From positions 215,828 to 279,827 of the forward strand of contig NZ_JAIQYY010000002.1 in NCBI RefSeq assembly GCF_020181035.1: 64,000 nt of DNA, written 5' to 3'. Shown piece after piece: positions 23,650 through 32,123 of this stretch; the stretch's first letter is position 1, and each line of letters starts with the position of its first letter. Source of the DNA: Streptomyces sp. CoH27 (GTDB taxonomy: Bacteria; Actinomycetota; Actinomycetes; Streptomycetales; Streptomycetaceae). A program made the position numbers and the translations under genes. The notes beneath the pieces are model-generated. The model had not been told where the DNA came from. It saw only the letters and a list, made by a program, of their open reading frames with translations, and made no database searches.

Positions 23650-24571
23650 GGCCGTACCTCTCCTCCGCCTGCCAGAAGTACACGAAGCCGCCGGCGAAGA
23701 CGGCCACGGCCCAGAACAGGGCGATGGCCCACACGTGCGGGGGCAGGTTCGCGGCACCGTAGCCGTCGATCAGCGCGTAGCGCATCAGGTCCATGTAGAC
23801 GGCAGCCGGGTTGACCTGGAGCAGCCGGACCGCGATCTCGGAGCGGCCCTCCATCATCTTGCTGATGGAGAACATCACGCCCGAGGTGTACATCCAGGTG
23901 CGCAGGACGAACGGCATCAGCTGGGCGAGGTCCGGCGTCTTGGCGCCCATGCGGGCCACGATCAGCGCGAGCCCGGTGTTGAACAGGAACTGGAGCAGCA
24001 GAACCGGCACGATCAGCAGCCAGGCCGGGCTCGGGTAGCTGCCGAACCCGATCGCCACGATGAACATCACGATCATCGAGAACAGCAGCTGCTGGAGCTG
24101 CTGGAGCGAGAAGGAGACGGGCAGCGAGGCGCGCGGGAAGTGCAGGGCGCGCACCAGTCCCAGGTTGCCGGAGATCGCCCGGACGCCCGACATGACCGAA
24201 CTCTGCGTGAACGTGAACACAAAGACCCCGGTGACCAGGAACGGGATGTACACGTCCTGGGACAGGCCGCGGCTCGCGTGCAGGATGACGCCGAAGATGA
24301 AGTAGTACACGCCCGCGTTCAGCAGCGGGGTCGCCACCTGCCAGAGCTGGCCGAGCTTGGCCTGGCTGTACTGGGCCGTCAGCTTCGCCTGGGAGAAGGC
24401 GAGGATGAAGTGGCGCCTGCCCCACAGCTGGCGGACGTACTCGGCGAGCGAGGGACGGGCGCCGCTGACGGCGAGGCCGTACCTGGCGGCGAGCTGCGCG
24501 GCCGTCAGTCCCTCGTCGGGCGACGGTATCGCGCTCACCGCGACACCGTCGTCATGGGTTGTGTGACTCAC
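23642..24571 (-). CDS. ABC-2 type exporter permease, Wzm/TagG-like
   Basis: A 309-residue permease with an N-terminal cytoplasmic arm and about six membrane spans from residue 85 onward (for example LLNAGVYYFIFGVIL, IPFLVTGVFVFTFTQ, LLFSMIVMFIVAIGFG, LLIVPVLLLQFLFNTGLALIV, WAIALFWAVAVFAGGFVYFW). The YSQAKLGQLWQVATPLLNAG segment is characteristic of Wzm/TagG. It pairs with the ATPase immediately downstream to move a lipid-linked product out of the cell. It starts at GTG 24571, whose ribosome site is weak. Confidence 0.9.
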   Translation of the reverse strand: MSHTTHDDGVAVSAIPSPDEGLTAAQLAARYGLAVSGARPSLAEYVRQLWGRRHFILAFSQAKLTAQYSQAKLGQLWQVATPLLNAGVYYFIFGVILHASRGLSQDVYIPFLVTGVFVFTFTQSSVMSGVRAISGNLGLVRALHFPRASLPVSFSLQQLQQLLFSMIVMFIVAIGFGSYPSPAWLLIVPVLLLQFLFNTGLALIVARMGAKTPDLAQLMPFVLRTWMYTSGVMFSISKMMEGRSEIAVRLLQVNPAAVYMDLMRYALIDGYGAANLPPHVWAIALFWAVAVFAGGFVYFWQAEERYGRG

Positions 24572-24629
24572 GAGTGGAATCCGGAATCTCTTGGTAAGAA
24601 GCTTGCTCTCTTCAGGTAAGAGAAGCTTC

Positions 24630-25511
24630 TCAGATCACCGGCGGCCGGCCCAGCCGGGTCAGCCGCCACACCGTGCGCCAGCGCATGGGGCGGCGCGGGC
24701 CGCACTCGGTCGTCCAGCCCTCCTTGAAGCCGCCGAACCAGGCCTTCAGGGCCGGCACCGACGGGCGGCGCAGCAGTGTGAGCAGCAGCCAGACGCCGAG
24801 GTAGACGGGGACGAGCAGCGCGGGCAGGTTGCGGCGGGCCAGCCAGACGCGGTTGCGGGCGACCATGCGGTGGTAGACCGCGTGCCGCGAGGGCGCCGTC
24901 GTCGGGTGGTACAGGACCATGTCCGACCGGTAGTCGATCAGCCAGCCGGCGTCCAGGGCCCGCCAGGCCAGGTCGGTCTCCTCATGGGCGTAGAAGAACT
25001 CGCCCGGCAGGACGCCGGCCTCGGCGAAGACCTTGGTGCGTACGGCGTTGGCGCCGCCCAGGAAGGTGGTGACGCGCGAGGAGCGCATCGGGTCGGAGGC
25101 GCGCAGCCGGGGTACGTGGCGGCGCTGGGTCTCGCCGGTGTCGGGGTCGGCGATGCGGAAGCTGATGATGCCGAGCTCCGGGTCTGCCTCGAACGCCTCC
25201 CGGCACAGCTGGGCGGTGTCGTGGCGGGCGAGCAGGCCGTCGTCGTCCAGGAACAGCAATATGTCGACATCGCGACCGCCTGGCCCGAACGCCTCGATGC
25301 CGACATTGCGGCCGCCGGGGATGCCCAGGTTCTCGGGCAGCTCGACCGTGCGGACACCCTCGGGGACGTCCGGGACGGGCGAGCCGTTGCCGACGACGAC
25401 CACCTCGACCGGGTCGCCGTCCTGCTTGGCCACCGAGTCGATCAAGGCCCGCAGCTCCTCGGGCCGGTTGCCCATCGTGATGATGACGGCGCCGACCTTC
25501 ACGGCGCTCAC
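24630..25511 (-). CDS. Family 2 glycosyltransferase
   Basis: A 293-residue GT-A-fold transferase. VGAVIITMGNRPEELRALIDSV and VVVVGNGSP are the nucleotide-sugar binding strands; the DxD-type metal site is FLDDDGLL. The acceptor region has GGANAVRTKVF and FFYAHEETDLAWRALDAGW (ED motif). A hydrophobic stretch near 225-245 (ALLVPVYLGVWLLLTLL) suggests membrane association. GTG 25511 overlaps the CDP-alcohol transferase stop (GTGA). The donor sugar is unknown; the nearby epimerase makes UDP-galactose-type donors plausible. Confidence 0.88.
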   Translation of the reverse strand: MSAVKVGAVIITMGNRPEELRALIDSVAKQDGDPVEVVVVGNGSPVPDVPEGVRTVELPENLGIPGGRNVGIEAFGPGGRDVDILLFLDDDGLLARHDTAQLCREAFEADPELGIISFRIADPDTGETQRRHVPRLRASDPMRSSRVTTFLGGANAVRTKVFAEAGVLPGEFFYAHEETDLAWRALDAGWLIDYRSDMVLYHPTTAPSRHAVYHRMVARNRVWLARRNLPALLVPVYLGVWLLLTLLRRPSVPALKAWFGGFKEGWTTECGPRRPMRWRTVWRLTRLGRPPVI

Positions 25512-26287
25512 TTCAGCCTGCTGGAGGCGAGGATGGACACCAGGTGCAGCAAGGTCTGCAGCAGGGCGATGCCGGCCAGCACCGCGACACCCAGCCGGGA
25601 GAAGAACAGATCGCCGCGCACCTGGTCGACGATCGCCAGGACCAGGATGAGCAGGGACGCCTCGATGCCGAGGATCAGCCGGTGGAACTTCAGCATGGCG
25701 GCGGCCTTGCGGGCCAGCGCCATACCGGAGGAGCGCATCTCGGACGCCGACTCCTGCACCGGCGGCTTGCCCGCCTGGTGGCGGGCGACGCCGACGAGGT
25801 CGGTCTCGGCCTTGATGAGGATGGCACCGAGCGCGGCGAGCGTGCCGAGGAAGGCCCACAGCCAGTCGATACGGCCGCCGCCCCACAGGTCGGCGGCGCG
25901 CAGCCCGAAGCCCACGAGCACCGCGGCATCGGTGAGGTAGGCGCCGACCCGGTCCAGGTAGACGCCGTTCAGCGAGTACTGCTTCTTCCAGCGCGCGATC
26001 TCGCCGTCGACGCAGTCCAGCAGCAGGTACATCTGCACGCAGACCACGCCGAGCACGGCGCCCCAGATCCCCGGCACCAGCAGGGCCGGGGCCGCGAGCA
26101 CGCCGAAGACGGTCATCAGGTACGTGAGCTGGTTGGGCGTGACCCTGGTGTTCACCAGGTAGCGGTCGACCCGCAGGGACACCTCGCGCATGTAGAGGCG
26201 TCCCATCCAGTGCTCACCGCTGCGCCGGTCCTTCACCCCGGCGGGGTGGACGACCGGACGGAGTTCAGCTACCGATGGCCTTGACAT
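25508..26287 (-). CDS. CDP-alcohol phosphatidyltransferase family protein with altered motif
   Basis: A 259-residue membrane protein with several hydrophobic spans. The family motif is DxxDGxxAR-x8-GxxxDxxxD. Here D91, D94, G95, A98, R99, G108 and D112 are all in place, but the last position is A116 instead of Asp (GVYLDRVGAYL). That Asp is the proposed catalytic base, so activity may be altered or use another residue. The start at ATG 26287 lies inside the upstream gene, overlapping it by 23 bp; a later ATG at residue 28 (preceded by GGTGA) is possible. The enzyme would use a CDP-activated alcohol or lipid and an alcohol acceptor. Confidence 0.85.
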   Translation of the reverse strand: MSRPSVAELRPVVHPAGVKDRRSGEHWMGRLYMREVSLRVDRYLVNTRVTPNQLTYLMTVFGVLAAPALLVPGIWGAVLGVVCVQMYLLLDCVDGEIARWKKQYSLNGVYLDRVGAYLTDAAVLVGFGLRAADLWGGGRIDWLWAFLGTLAALGAILIKAETDLVGVARHQAGKPPVQESASEMRSSGMALARKAAAMLKFHRLILGIEASLLILVLAIVDQVRGDLFFSRLGVAVLAGIALLQTLLHLVSILASSRLK

Positions 26288-27326
26288 AGTCGGCGTAGAT
26301 GTCCTTGATCTGGTTCGGCTTGAGGGCGAGGTGTTCGAGGATCGTGTAGCGGCCCGGCCTGGTCTCGGGAGCGAACTCCACGGCGCGGACGAACTCGTCC
26401 ACGGTGAAGCCGATCTCCTCCGGCAGCACCGGAAGCCCGTGCCGGCGCAGCACCTCCGCCGTGTGGACCGCGTCCTCGTGGGCCCCGCGCAGATACGTCG
26501 CGAAGGCCGCGCCGAGCCCGCACTGTTCGCCATGGGCAGCCGCCCGCTTGGGGAACAGCAGGTCGAAGGCGTGGTTGATCTCGTGGCAGGAGCCGGAGGA
26601 CGGGCGCGAGTCACCGGAGATCGACATCGAGATGCCGCTGAGGACCAGCGCCTCGGCGAGCACCTGGAGGAAGTCGTTGTCACCGATGCCGCCGGGGTGG
26701 CGCAGGACCGCCTCGCCGGCCTGGCGGGCCATGGCCGCGGCGAGACCGTCGATCTTCTCGCCGTTGACCCGGTTCGCCAGTTCCCAGTCGGCGACCGCGT
26801 TGATGTTGGAGATCGCGTCGCCGATGCCTGCCCGGACGAAGCGGGCCGGGGCCTCGTGGATCACGTCCAGGTCGATGACGACGGCGATCGGGTTCGGCAC
26901 ACCGTAGGAGCCGCGCCCGGCGTCGTTGTCGAGGGTGGCGACCGGCGAGCACAGGCCGTCGTGCGCGAGGTTCGTCGGTACGGCGACCAGGGGCAGGCCG
27001 ACGCGGGCCGAGGCGAACTTGGCGCAGTCGATGATCTTGCCGCCGCCGAGCCCGACCACGGCGTCGTAGTGGCCGGACTTCATCTCGCCGGCCAGCCGGA
27101 TGGCGTCGTCGAGCGTGCCGCCGCCCACCTCGTACCAGGAGGCGCCCGGCAGCGAGGGGGCGATGCGCTCGCGCAGTCTGGCACCGGAGCCGCCGCTCAC
27201 GGCGACGGCGAGCCGACCGGACTGCGCGATGCGCTCGTCGGCGAGGACGTCGGCCAGGTCGTCCAGGGCACCCGGGCGGATGTCCACGACGACCGGCGAG
27301 GGAATGAGCCGGGTCAGTAGCGGCAC
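26265..27326 (-). CDS. Iron-containing alcohol dehydrogenase, glycerol-1-phosphate dehydrogenase-like (AraM/EgsA)
   Basis: A 353-residue protein. The NAD-binding loop VVGLGGGKIIDCAKF and VPTNLAHDGLCSP match sn-glycerol-1-phosphate dehydrogenases, as do the metal ligands: the Asp in RAGIGDAISN and the His residues in SGSCHEINHAFD and AAHGEQCGLG. The archaeal enzyme makes G1P from DHAP for ether lipids; bacterial AraM does the same. It starts at GTG 27326, five bases after GGGAG, overlapping the nucleotidyltransferase gene by 13 bp. A related polyol-phosphate substrate cannot be excluded. Confidence 0.82.
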   Translation of the reverse strand: MPLLTRLIPSPVVVDIRPGALDDLADVLADERIAQSGRLAVAVSGGSGARLRERIAPSLPGASWYEVGGGTLDDAIRLAGEMKSGHYDAVVGLGGGKIIDCAKFASARVGLPLVAVPTNLAHDGLCSPVATLDNDAGRGSYGVPNPIAVVIDLDVIHEAPARFVRAGIGDAISNINAVADWELANRVNGEKIDGLAAAMARQAGEAVLRHPGGIGDNDFLQVLAEALVLSGISMSISGDSRPSSGSCHEINHAFDLLFPKRAAAHGEQCGLGAAFATYLRGAHEDAVHTAEVLRRHGLPVLPEEIGFTVDEFVRAVEFAPETRPGRYTILEHLALKPNQIKDIYADYVKAIGS

Positions 27327-28066
27327 GCGATCTCCCGGCCCTTGGCGAGGTCGTCGTGGTTGTCGATCTCGACCCACTGGACGTCGCCGATCGGCGCCAC
27401 GTCGATCCGGAAGCCGCGGTTGACCAGCTCCTGGTAGCCGTGCTCGTAGAACTGCTGCGGGTCGGTCTCCCAGACCGCCTTCAGCGCGTCGGCCAGCTCG
27501 GGGGCGGCGTCGCCCTCGATCAGGGTGACGCCGATGTACTCACCGGTGGCCTCGGCGGGGTCCATCAGCTTGGTGATCTTCGTCATGCCCTTCTCGGCGT
27601 CGACGACGACCTTCATCTCCTCGTCGGCGAGGGACTTCACGGTGTCGAGGGCGAGGATGATCTTCTTGCCGTCGCCACGCGCGGCGAGCAGGGTCTTCTC
27701 GACGGAGACCGGGTGGACGGTGTCGCCGTTGGCGAGGATCACGCCGTCCTTGAGGGCGTCACGGCCGCACCACAGGGAGTAGGCGTTGTTCCACTCCTCG
27801 GCCTTGTCGTTGTCGATGAGGGTGAGCTTGAGGCCGTACTTCTGCTCCAGGGCCGCCTTGCGCTCGTACACGGCCTCCTTGCGGTAGCCGACGATGATCG
27901 CGACCTCGGTCAGACCGATCTCGGCGAAGTTGCCGAGGGTGAGGTCGAGCACCGTGATGGAGTCCTCTGTTCCCGTCGGCCCCACCGGCACCAGCGCCTT
28001 GGGCAGGGTGTCGGTGTAGGGGCGCAGACGCCGTCCGGCGCCGGCCGCCAGCACGAGGCCGATCAT
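27314..28066 (-). CDS. Nucleotidyltransferase, LicC / inositol-1-phosphate cytidylyltransferase-like
   Basis: A 250-residue NTP-transferase-fold protein. The pyrophosphorylase signature is GLVLAAGAGRRLRPYT-DTLPKAL at residues 3-25; NNAYSLWCG and ILANGDTVH contribute the NTP/metal site, and VQWVEIDNHDDLAKG closes the fold. The EWNNAYSL segment and closing motif resemble choline-phosphate and inositol-phosphate cytidylyltransferases more than hexose-1-phosphate enzymes. It probably activates an alcohol phosphate as a CDP-derivative for the flanking CDP-alcohol transferases. ATG 28066 overlaps the upstream stop (ATGA) and follows AAGGAG. Confidence 0.85.
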   Translation of the reverse strand: MIGLVLAAGAGRRLRPYTDTLPKALVPVGPTGTEDSITVLDLTLGNFAEIGLTEVAIIVGYRKEAVYERKAALEQKYGLKLTLIDNDKAEEWNNAYSLWCGRDALKDGVILANGDTVHPVSVEKTLLAARGDGKKIILALDTVKSLADEEMKVVVDAEKGMTKITKLMDPAEATGEYIGVTLIEGDAAPELADALKAVWETDPQQFYEHGYQELVNRGFRIDVAPIGDVQWVEIDNHDDLAKGREIACRY

Positions 28067-29859
28067 GCAGGTTCTCCTTCATCGTGTACGGCGGGCGCCC
28101 CTGCGGACACCCAGAAGCGGATGCTCTCGGCGAGCACCACGAGGGCGACGACCACGGCGAGGACCGTGAGCGCGACCGTGAACTGCGAAGCGGTGAGCAC
28201 CGCGGCCAGGGCGGCGACGAGCAGCGTCCGCCCCTCGTGCCCCCCGATGACGCGCGTCAGCCAGGCCGGGGGTGCTCCGGCGTTGCCGCGGATGCGGTAC
28301 ACCGTGTCGTAGTGATGGTAGGCGACGGCGGCCACCAGCCCGAAAGCCGCCGGCAGGGCTCCGTTCACCCCCGCCTTGTCCGCGAGCACGAGCACGGTGC
28401 CGTACTCCGCGGCCCGGAAGAAGGGCGGGACCAGCCAGTCGAGGGCGCCCTTGAGGGGGCGGGCGACGGCCAGCGGGGACTGCAGGACGTAGAAGAGGGC
28501 GCCGAGGACGGGCCACCAGCTGCCGTACGGGGCGAGCCAGGCGGCGAGCACGACGACGGCGCCGCCGGCCAGGACGGTGTACGCAGGGGCCCGCAGGGAC
28601 ACCCGGCGGGCGACGCGGGTCAGCCCCTGCGCGAGCGGTCCGCTGTCCGCGAGGTCGGCCAGCGCCCGCGCGGCCCGGCCGGTGCGCTTCGCCTTGCGGG
28701 TCAGCGACCGCAGCACCCGGCCGGCCGTGGTGTACGTCGCCGCGAAGGCGCAGCCGACGAGCAGGACGCAGAAGGTGATCCGGGGCGTGGTGGCCGCGGT
28801 GAGGACCGCGATCATCGCCCAGCGCTCGCCGATGGGCAGGACGATCATCCGCCGCACCCACACCGTCCAGCCGACGCTGTCCAGCTTGTCGGAGAGGGCG
28901 GCGGTGGGGCTGGTGTTGGCGGTGGCGTCGTGGTTGGCCTCGTTGAAGGAGAAGTCGACCACGTGCCGGCAGGTCTGGAGGACCATCGCGCCGAGGGCGA
29001 GGGCCCATACGTCGTCGCCGCCCCGGGCCGCGCCGAGGGCGAGGCCGGCGTAGTAGGCGTACTCCTTGGCCCGGTCGAAGGTGGCGTCCAGCCAGGCGCC
29101 GAGGGTGGAGTACTTCAGGGCGTACCGGGCGAGCTGGCCGTCGGTGCAGTCCAGCACGAAGGACGCGATGAGCAGCACGCCGGCCGCGATGAACCCCGCG
29201 CGCGTGCCCGTCGCCGCGCAGCCGGCCGCGATCAGGGCGGTGAGCAGCGAGGCCGTGGTGACCTGGTTCGGGGTCAGGCCCCGGCGGGCACACCAGCGGG
29301 CGAGGTAGCGCGAGTAGGGGCTGATGAAGAACGTGGTGAAGAAGCCGTCACGGGACTTCACGGCCGACTTCAGGCGTATGGCCTCGTCGTCGACGGCGGC
29401 GACGGCCTGCCGGGCCTCGTTGCGGTCCTGCGGGTCGGCGGGGACGGCGGCGACCAGGCTGCCCAGCTCGGGCCGGTGCACCTCGCCGCCGTCGGCGTCC
29501 AGGGCGGTGACGATGCGGTCGGCGAGGCTGTCCACGGCGAGCGCGGTACCGCCCCCGGCAGGGGTCTCGCGGGCCACGGCCCGGGTCAGCGCCTGCCGGG
29601 CGGCCGGCTGGGCGGTGACGGCGCCGGGGATCGCGGAGAGCGGGAAGCGCGGGTCGGTCAGGCCGAGGCGCAGCGCGTGCGGGTGGCCGACGAAGCGGGC
29701 GTCGACCAGGGCCACGCGCTCACCGGCGGGAGCGGCGGCCAGCAGGGTCTCGGCCTCGGAGGCGTCCGCCGCGGTCCGGACGTCGAAGCCGAGGGACCGC
29801 AGATCGTTCTCAAGAGCCGATCCGGGAACCGGCTGACCGGTGACGATGGCGGTCGGCAA
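28063..29859 (-). CDS. Two-part CDP-alcohol phosphatidyltransferase with N-terminal extension (DUF5941-like)
   Basis: A 598-residue protein beginning at TTG 29859 with GGGAG nine bases upstream. Residues 1-170 are soluble and of no family I recognise with certainty. They resemble a decayed nucleotidyltransferase-like domain (ALVDARFVGHPHALRLGLTDPRFPL). Residues 171-390 hold the complete CDP-alcohol transferase motif: D237, D240, G241, A244, R245, G254, D258, D262. The C-terminal third (about 430-590) is a further set of membrane helices, matching the DUF5941 region. First gene of the operon. The two-part layout recalls the fused cytidylyltransferase/DIPP synthase of hyperthermophiles. Confidence 0.82.
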   Translation of the reverse strand: MPTAIVTGQPVPGSALENDLRSLGFDVRTAADASEAETLLAAAPAGERVALVDARFVGHPHALRLGLTDPRFPLSAIPGAVTAQPAARQALTRAVARETPAGGGTALAVDSLADRIVTALDADGGEVHRPELGSLVAAVPADPQDRNEARQAVAAVDDEAIRLKSAVKSRDGFFTTFFISPYSRYLARWCARRGLTPNQVTTASLLTALIAAGCAATGTRAGFIAAGVLLIASFVLDCTDGQLARYALKYSTLGAWLDATFDRAKEYAYYAGLALGAARGGDDVWALALGAMVLQTCRHVVDFSFNEANHDATANTSPTAALSDKLDSVGWTVWVRRMIVLPIGERWAMIAVLTAATTPRITFCVLLVGCAFAATYTTAGRVLRSLTRKAKRTGRAARALADLADSGPLAQGLTRVARRVSLRAPAYTVLAGGAVVVLAAWLAPYGSWWPVLGALFYVLQSPLAVARPLKGALDWLVPPFFRAAEYGTVLVLADKAGVNGALPAAFGLVAAVAYHHYDTVYRIRGNAGAPPAWLTRVIGGHEGRTLLVAALAAVLTASQFTVALTVLAVVVALVVLAESIRFWVSAGAPAVHDEGEPA

Positions 29860-30124
29860 CCGAACTCACTCCCTGGGTACCGGCGCGCGGGCGCCGGTCG
29901 ATCGCGTGATGGGGGCGCCTGTCTGCGGCACCCGGGCGGCATGTCGGCGAAGGCTATCGGATGGTTCCGGACCCGTGTTCACCGGCCGTTCACGGCCCCG
30001 TCCTCGGTGGCTGCCCCGGCCTTTGCCGCGATCATCATCGGGGATCCTGGGCCCGGCCCACAAACCCAGCGGCGCAGACCCGGGCAACCGGGACACACCG
30101 GGGATCGGCTTAGGCTGGTCAACC

Positions 30125-31096
30125 ATGACATGGCTGATCACCGGCGGAGCCGGATACATCGGAGCACATGTGGCACGGGCCATGACGGGCGCCGGGGAGA
30201 GCGTCGTGGCCCTGGACGACCTGTCGGCGGCGGTACCCGAGCGGCTGCCCGCGGACGTCCCGCTGGTCGAGGGCTCGACGCTGGACGGGGACGGGCTGAA
30301 GCGGGTCTTCGCGGAGTACGGCGTCACGGGCGTCGTCCATCTCGCGGCGCGCAAGCAGGTCGGGGAGTCGGTGGCGGAGCCCACCCGCTACTACCGGGAG
30401 AACGTCGGCGGTCTGGCCACACTCCTGGACGCGGTCGCAGAGGCGGGGATCCGGCGGCTGCTGTTCTCCTCGTCGGCGGCCGTGTACGGCAATCCGGACG
30501 TGGACCTGATCACCGAGGACACCCCGTGCGCCCCGGTGAACCCCTACGGCGAGACCAAGCTGGCCGGTGAGTGGCTGGTGCGTGCGGCGGGGCAGGCGTA
30601 CGGCATCTCCACGGTGTGCCTGCGCTACTTCAATGTGGCGGGGGCGGCGGCGCCGGAGCTGGCGGACACGGGGGTGTTCAACATCGTGCCGATGGTCTTC
30701 GACCGGCTCACCCGCGACGAGGCCCCGCGGATCTTCGGCGACGACTATCCGACGCCCGACGGCACGTGCGTCCGGGACTACATCCACGTGGCCGATCTCG
30801 CCGAGGCCCACCTGGCCGCGGCCCGCCGCCTCTCCGAGAAAGGAGCGTCGGGCGATCTGACGCTGAACATCGGCCGGGGCGAGGGCGTCTCCGTTCGGGA
30901 GCTGATCACGGTCATCGGCGAGGTCACCGGGGACCGCCGGGAGCCGCTGGTGGAGGCACGCCGACCGGGCGACGCCCCCCGCGCGGTCGCCTCGGCCGAG
31001 CTCGCCGCGAAGGAACTGGGCTGGCGGGCCCGGCGCGACGTCCACGAGATGGTCACGTCGGCCTGGCAGGGCTGGCAGCGGCACCACGGCGCCTGA
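30125..31096 (+). CDS. galE: UDP-glucose 4-epimerase-like NAD-dependent epimerase
   Basis: A 323-residue extended short-chain dehydrogenase. GGAGYIG (7-13) binds NAD, SSSAAVYG (115-122) carries the catalytic Ser/Thr, and YxxxK is Y141-GET-K145. YFNVAGA and CVRDYIHVADLAEAH are typical of GalE. It would interconvert UDP-glucose and UDP-galactose (or the N-acetyl forms). A TAGGCT -10 box ends about 11 bases before ATG 30125, so the transcript probably has little or no leader. It diverges from the phosphoalcohol operon and may feed its glycosyltransferase. Confidence 0.87.
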   Translation: MTWLITGGAGYIGAHVARAMTGAGESVVALDDLSAAVPERLPADVPLVEGSTLDGDGLKRVFAEYGVTGVVHLAARKQVGESVAEPTRYYRENVGGLATLLDAVAEAGIRRLLFSSSAAVYGNPDVDLITEDTPCAPVNPYGETKLAGEWLVRAAGQAYGISTVCLRYFNVAGAAAPELADTGVFNIVPMVFDRLTRDEAPRIFGDDYPTPDGTCVRDYIHVADLAEAHLAAARRLSEKGASGDLTLNIGRGEGVSVRELITVIGEVTGDRREPLVEARRPGDAPRAVASAELAAKELGWRARRDVHEMVTSAWQGWQRHHGA

Positions 31097-31117
31097 GCGG
31101 GGGCACCGGCCGGGCCA

Positions 31118-31151
31118 CCCTGACCTGCGGAACGTTTTCCGCAGGTCAGGG
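31118..31151. terminator. Strong hairpin terminator after galE
   Basis: A perfect 15-bp stem, CCCTGACCTGCGGAA (31118-31132) with TTCCGCAGGTCAGGG (31137-31151), and a four-base loop CGTT, begins 21 bp after the epimerase stop. Confidence 0.85.
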
Positions 31152-31480
31152 CCATGGATGTGCGGTGCCGCGCTGCCCCATGCCCCCACGAGAAGATGCG
31201 GCACGGGCTCCGGGGCCGCCTCGGCGCTCCCTTCGACGTGGAGCACCGCACCTTCCCGCTGGAGCCGAGCGGGCACGCGGCGCACGAGGCACATCTGTGC
31301 CCCTGAACGCACGTACAGGTGATGGCGCCCGTGGGCGGTTCCCGGCGGCGGCCGCAGGGCACGATGATCTACCGGGTCCCCGTCCCGGTACGGCGCCGCG
31401 CGCGGACGTGCGGGGAAGTGCCGGGAGTGCCGGATTCGTACGGCAGACTTGGGGTGCGAAGAACGAGGCGAAGGATGGGT
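31152..31480. other. Intergenic stretch before idi with an unconvincing 50-codon ORF
   Basis: About 330 bp separate the galE terminator from idi. A 50-codon ORF runs from ATG 31154 to TGA 31306 (begins MDVRCRAAPCPHEK) but lacks a clear ribosome site and sits against the terminator stem. It may be a remnant or chance. The idi promoter must lie in 31307-31470; I see no confident -35/-10 pair. Confidence 0.4.
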
Positions 31481-32074
31481 ATGCCGATCACACCTGCCAC
31501 CGCGACGCAACTCTCGTCGCAGGGCACCGCAGAGGCGATTTTGCTGGAACTGGTCGACGAGAAGGGTGTGACGATCGGCACGGCGGAGAAGCTCGCCGCG
31601 CACCAGCCGCCGGGGCAGCTGCACCGCGCGTTCTCGGTGTTCCTCTTCGACGAGCAGGGCAGGCTGCTGCTCCAGCAGCGGGCGCTCGGCAAGTACCACT
31701 CCCCCGGTGTGTGGTCCAACACCTGCTGCGGCCACCCCTACCCCGGCGAGGCGCCGTTCGCGGCGGCGGCCCGCCGCACCTTCGAGGAACTGGGCGTGTC
31801 GCCCTCGCTGCTCGCGGAGGCGGGCACGGTCCGCTACAACCACCCGGACCCGGCCTCGGGCCTGGTCGAGCAGGAGTTCAACCACCTGTTCGTCGGCCTG
31901 GTGCAGGCGGAGCTCGCGCTGGACAAGGAGGAGGTCGCCCAGACCGCCTTCGTGACGGCCGCCGAGCTGGCCGAGCGGCATGCCCGTGACCCGTTCTCGG
32001 CGTGGTTCATGACCGTGCTGGACGCCGCCCGCCCGGCGATCAGGGAACTGACCGGCCCGTCCGCGGGCTGGTGA
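31481..32074 (+). CDS. idi: Isopentenyl-diphosphate delta-isomerase, type I
   Basis: A 197-residue Nudix-fold enzyme that interconverts IPP and DMAPP. The catalytic Cys is in SNTCCGHPYPGE (81-90), the catalytic Glu in VEQEFNHLFVG, and RRTFEELG is the Nudix-like metal helix. GQLHRAFSVFLFDEQGRLLLQQRALGKYHSPG is nearly invariant in the family. I use ATG 31481; ATG 31475 is in frame and only two residues longer. It complements the MEP genes of the hopanoid operon, which lies 9 kb away on the other strand. Confidence 0.95.
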   Translation: MPITPATATQLSSQGTAEAILLELVDEKGVTIGTAEKLAAHQPPGQLHRAFSVFLFDEQGRLLLQQRALGKYHSPGVWSNTCCGHPYPGEAPFAAAARRTFEELGVSPSLLAEAGTVRYNHPDPASGLVEQEFNHLFVGLVQAELALDKEEVAQTAFVTAAELAERHARDPFSAWFMTVLDAARPAIRELTGPSAGW

Positions 32075-32092
32075 GCGGCGCCACGGCGGTGT

Positions 32093-32123
32093 CGCGGGCC
32101 TGCGGTGCTACGGCAGGCCCGCG
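32093..32123. terminator. Bidirectional terminator between idi and anti-sigma-type gene
   Basis: CGCGGGCCTGC (32093-32103) and GCAGGCCCGCG (32113-32123) form a perfect 11-bp stem with a nine-base loop. The loop contains the TAG stop of the converging gene, so the right arm is coding. Confidence 0.8.

Noticed and set aside
22849..31096. Mobile genomic island carrying the exporter operon
   Set aside because: No integrase, transposase, tRNA end or direct-repeat boundary is visible, and base composition and codon use match the flanks.
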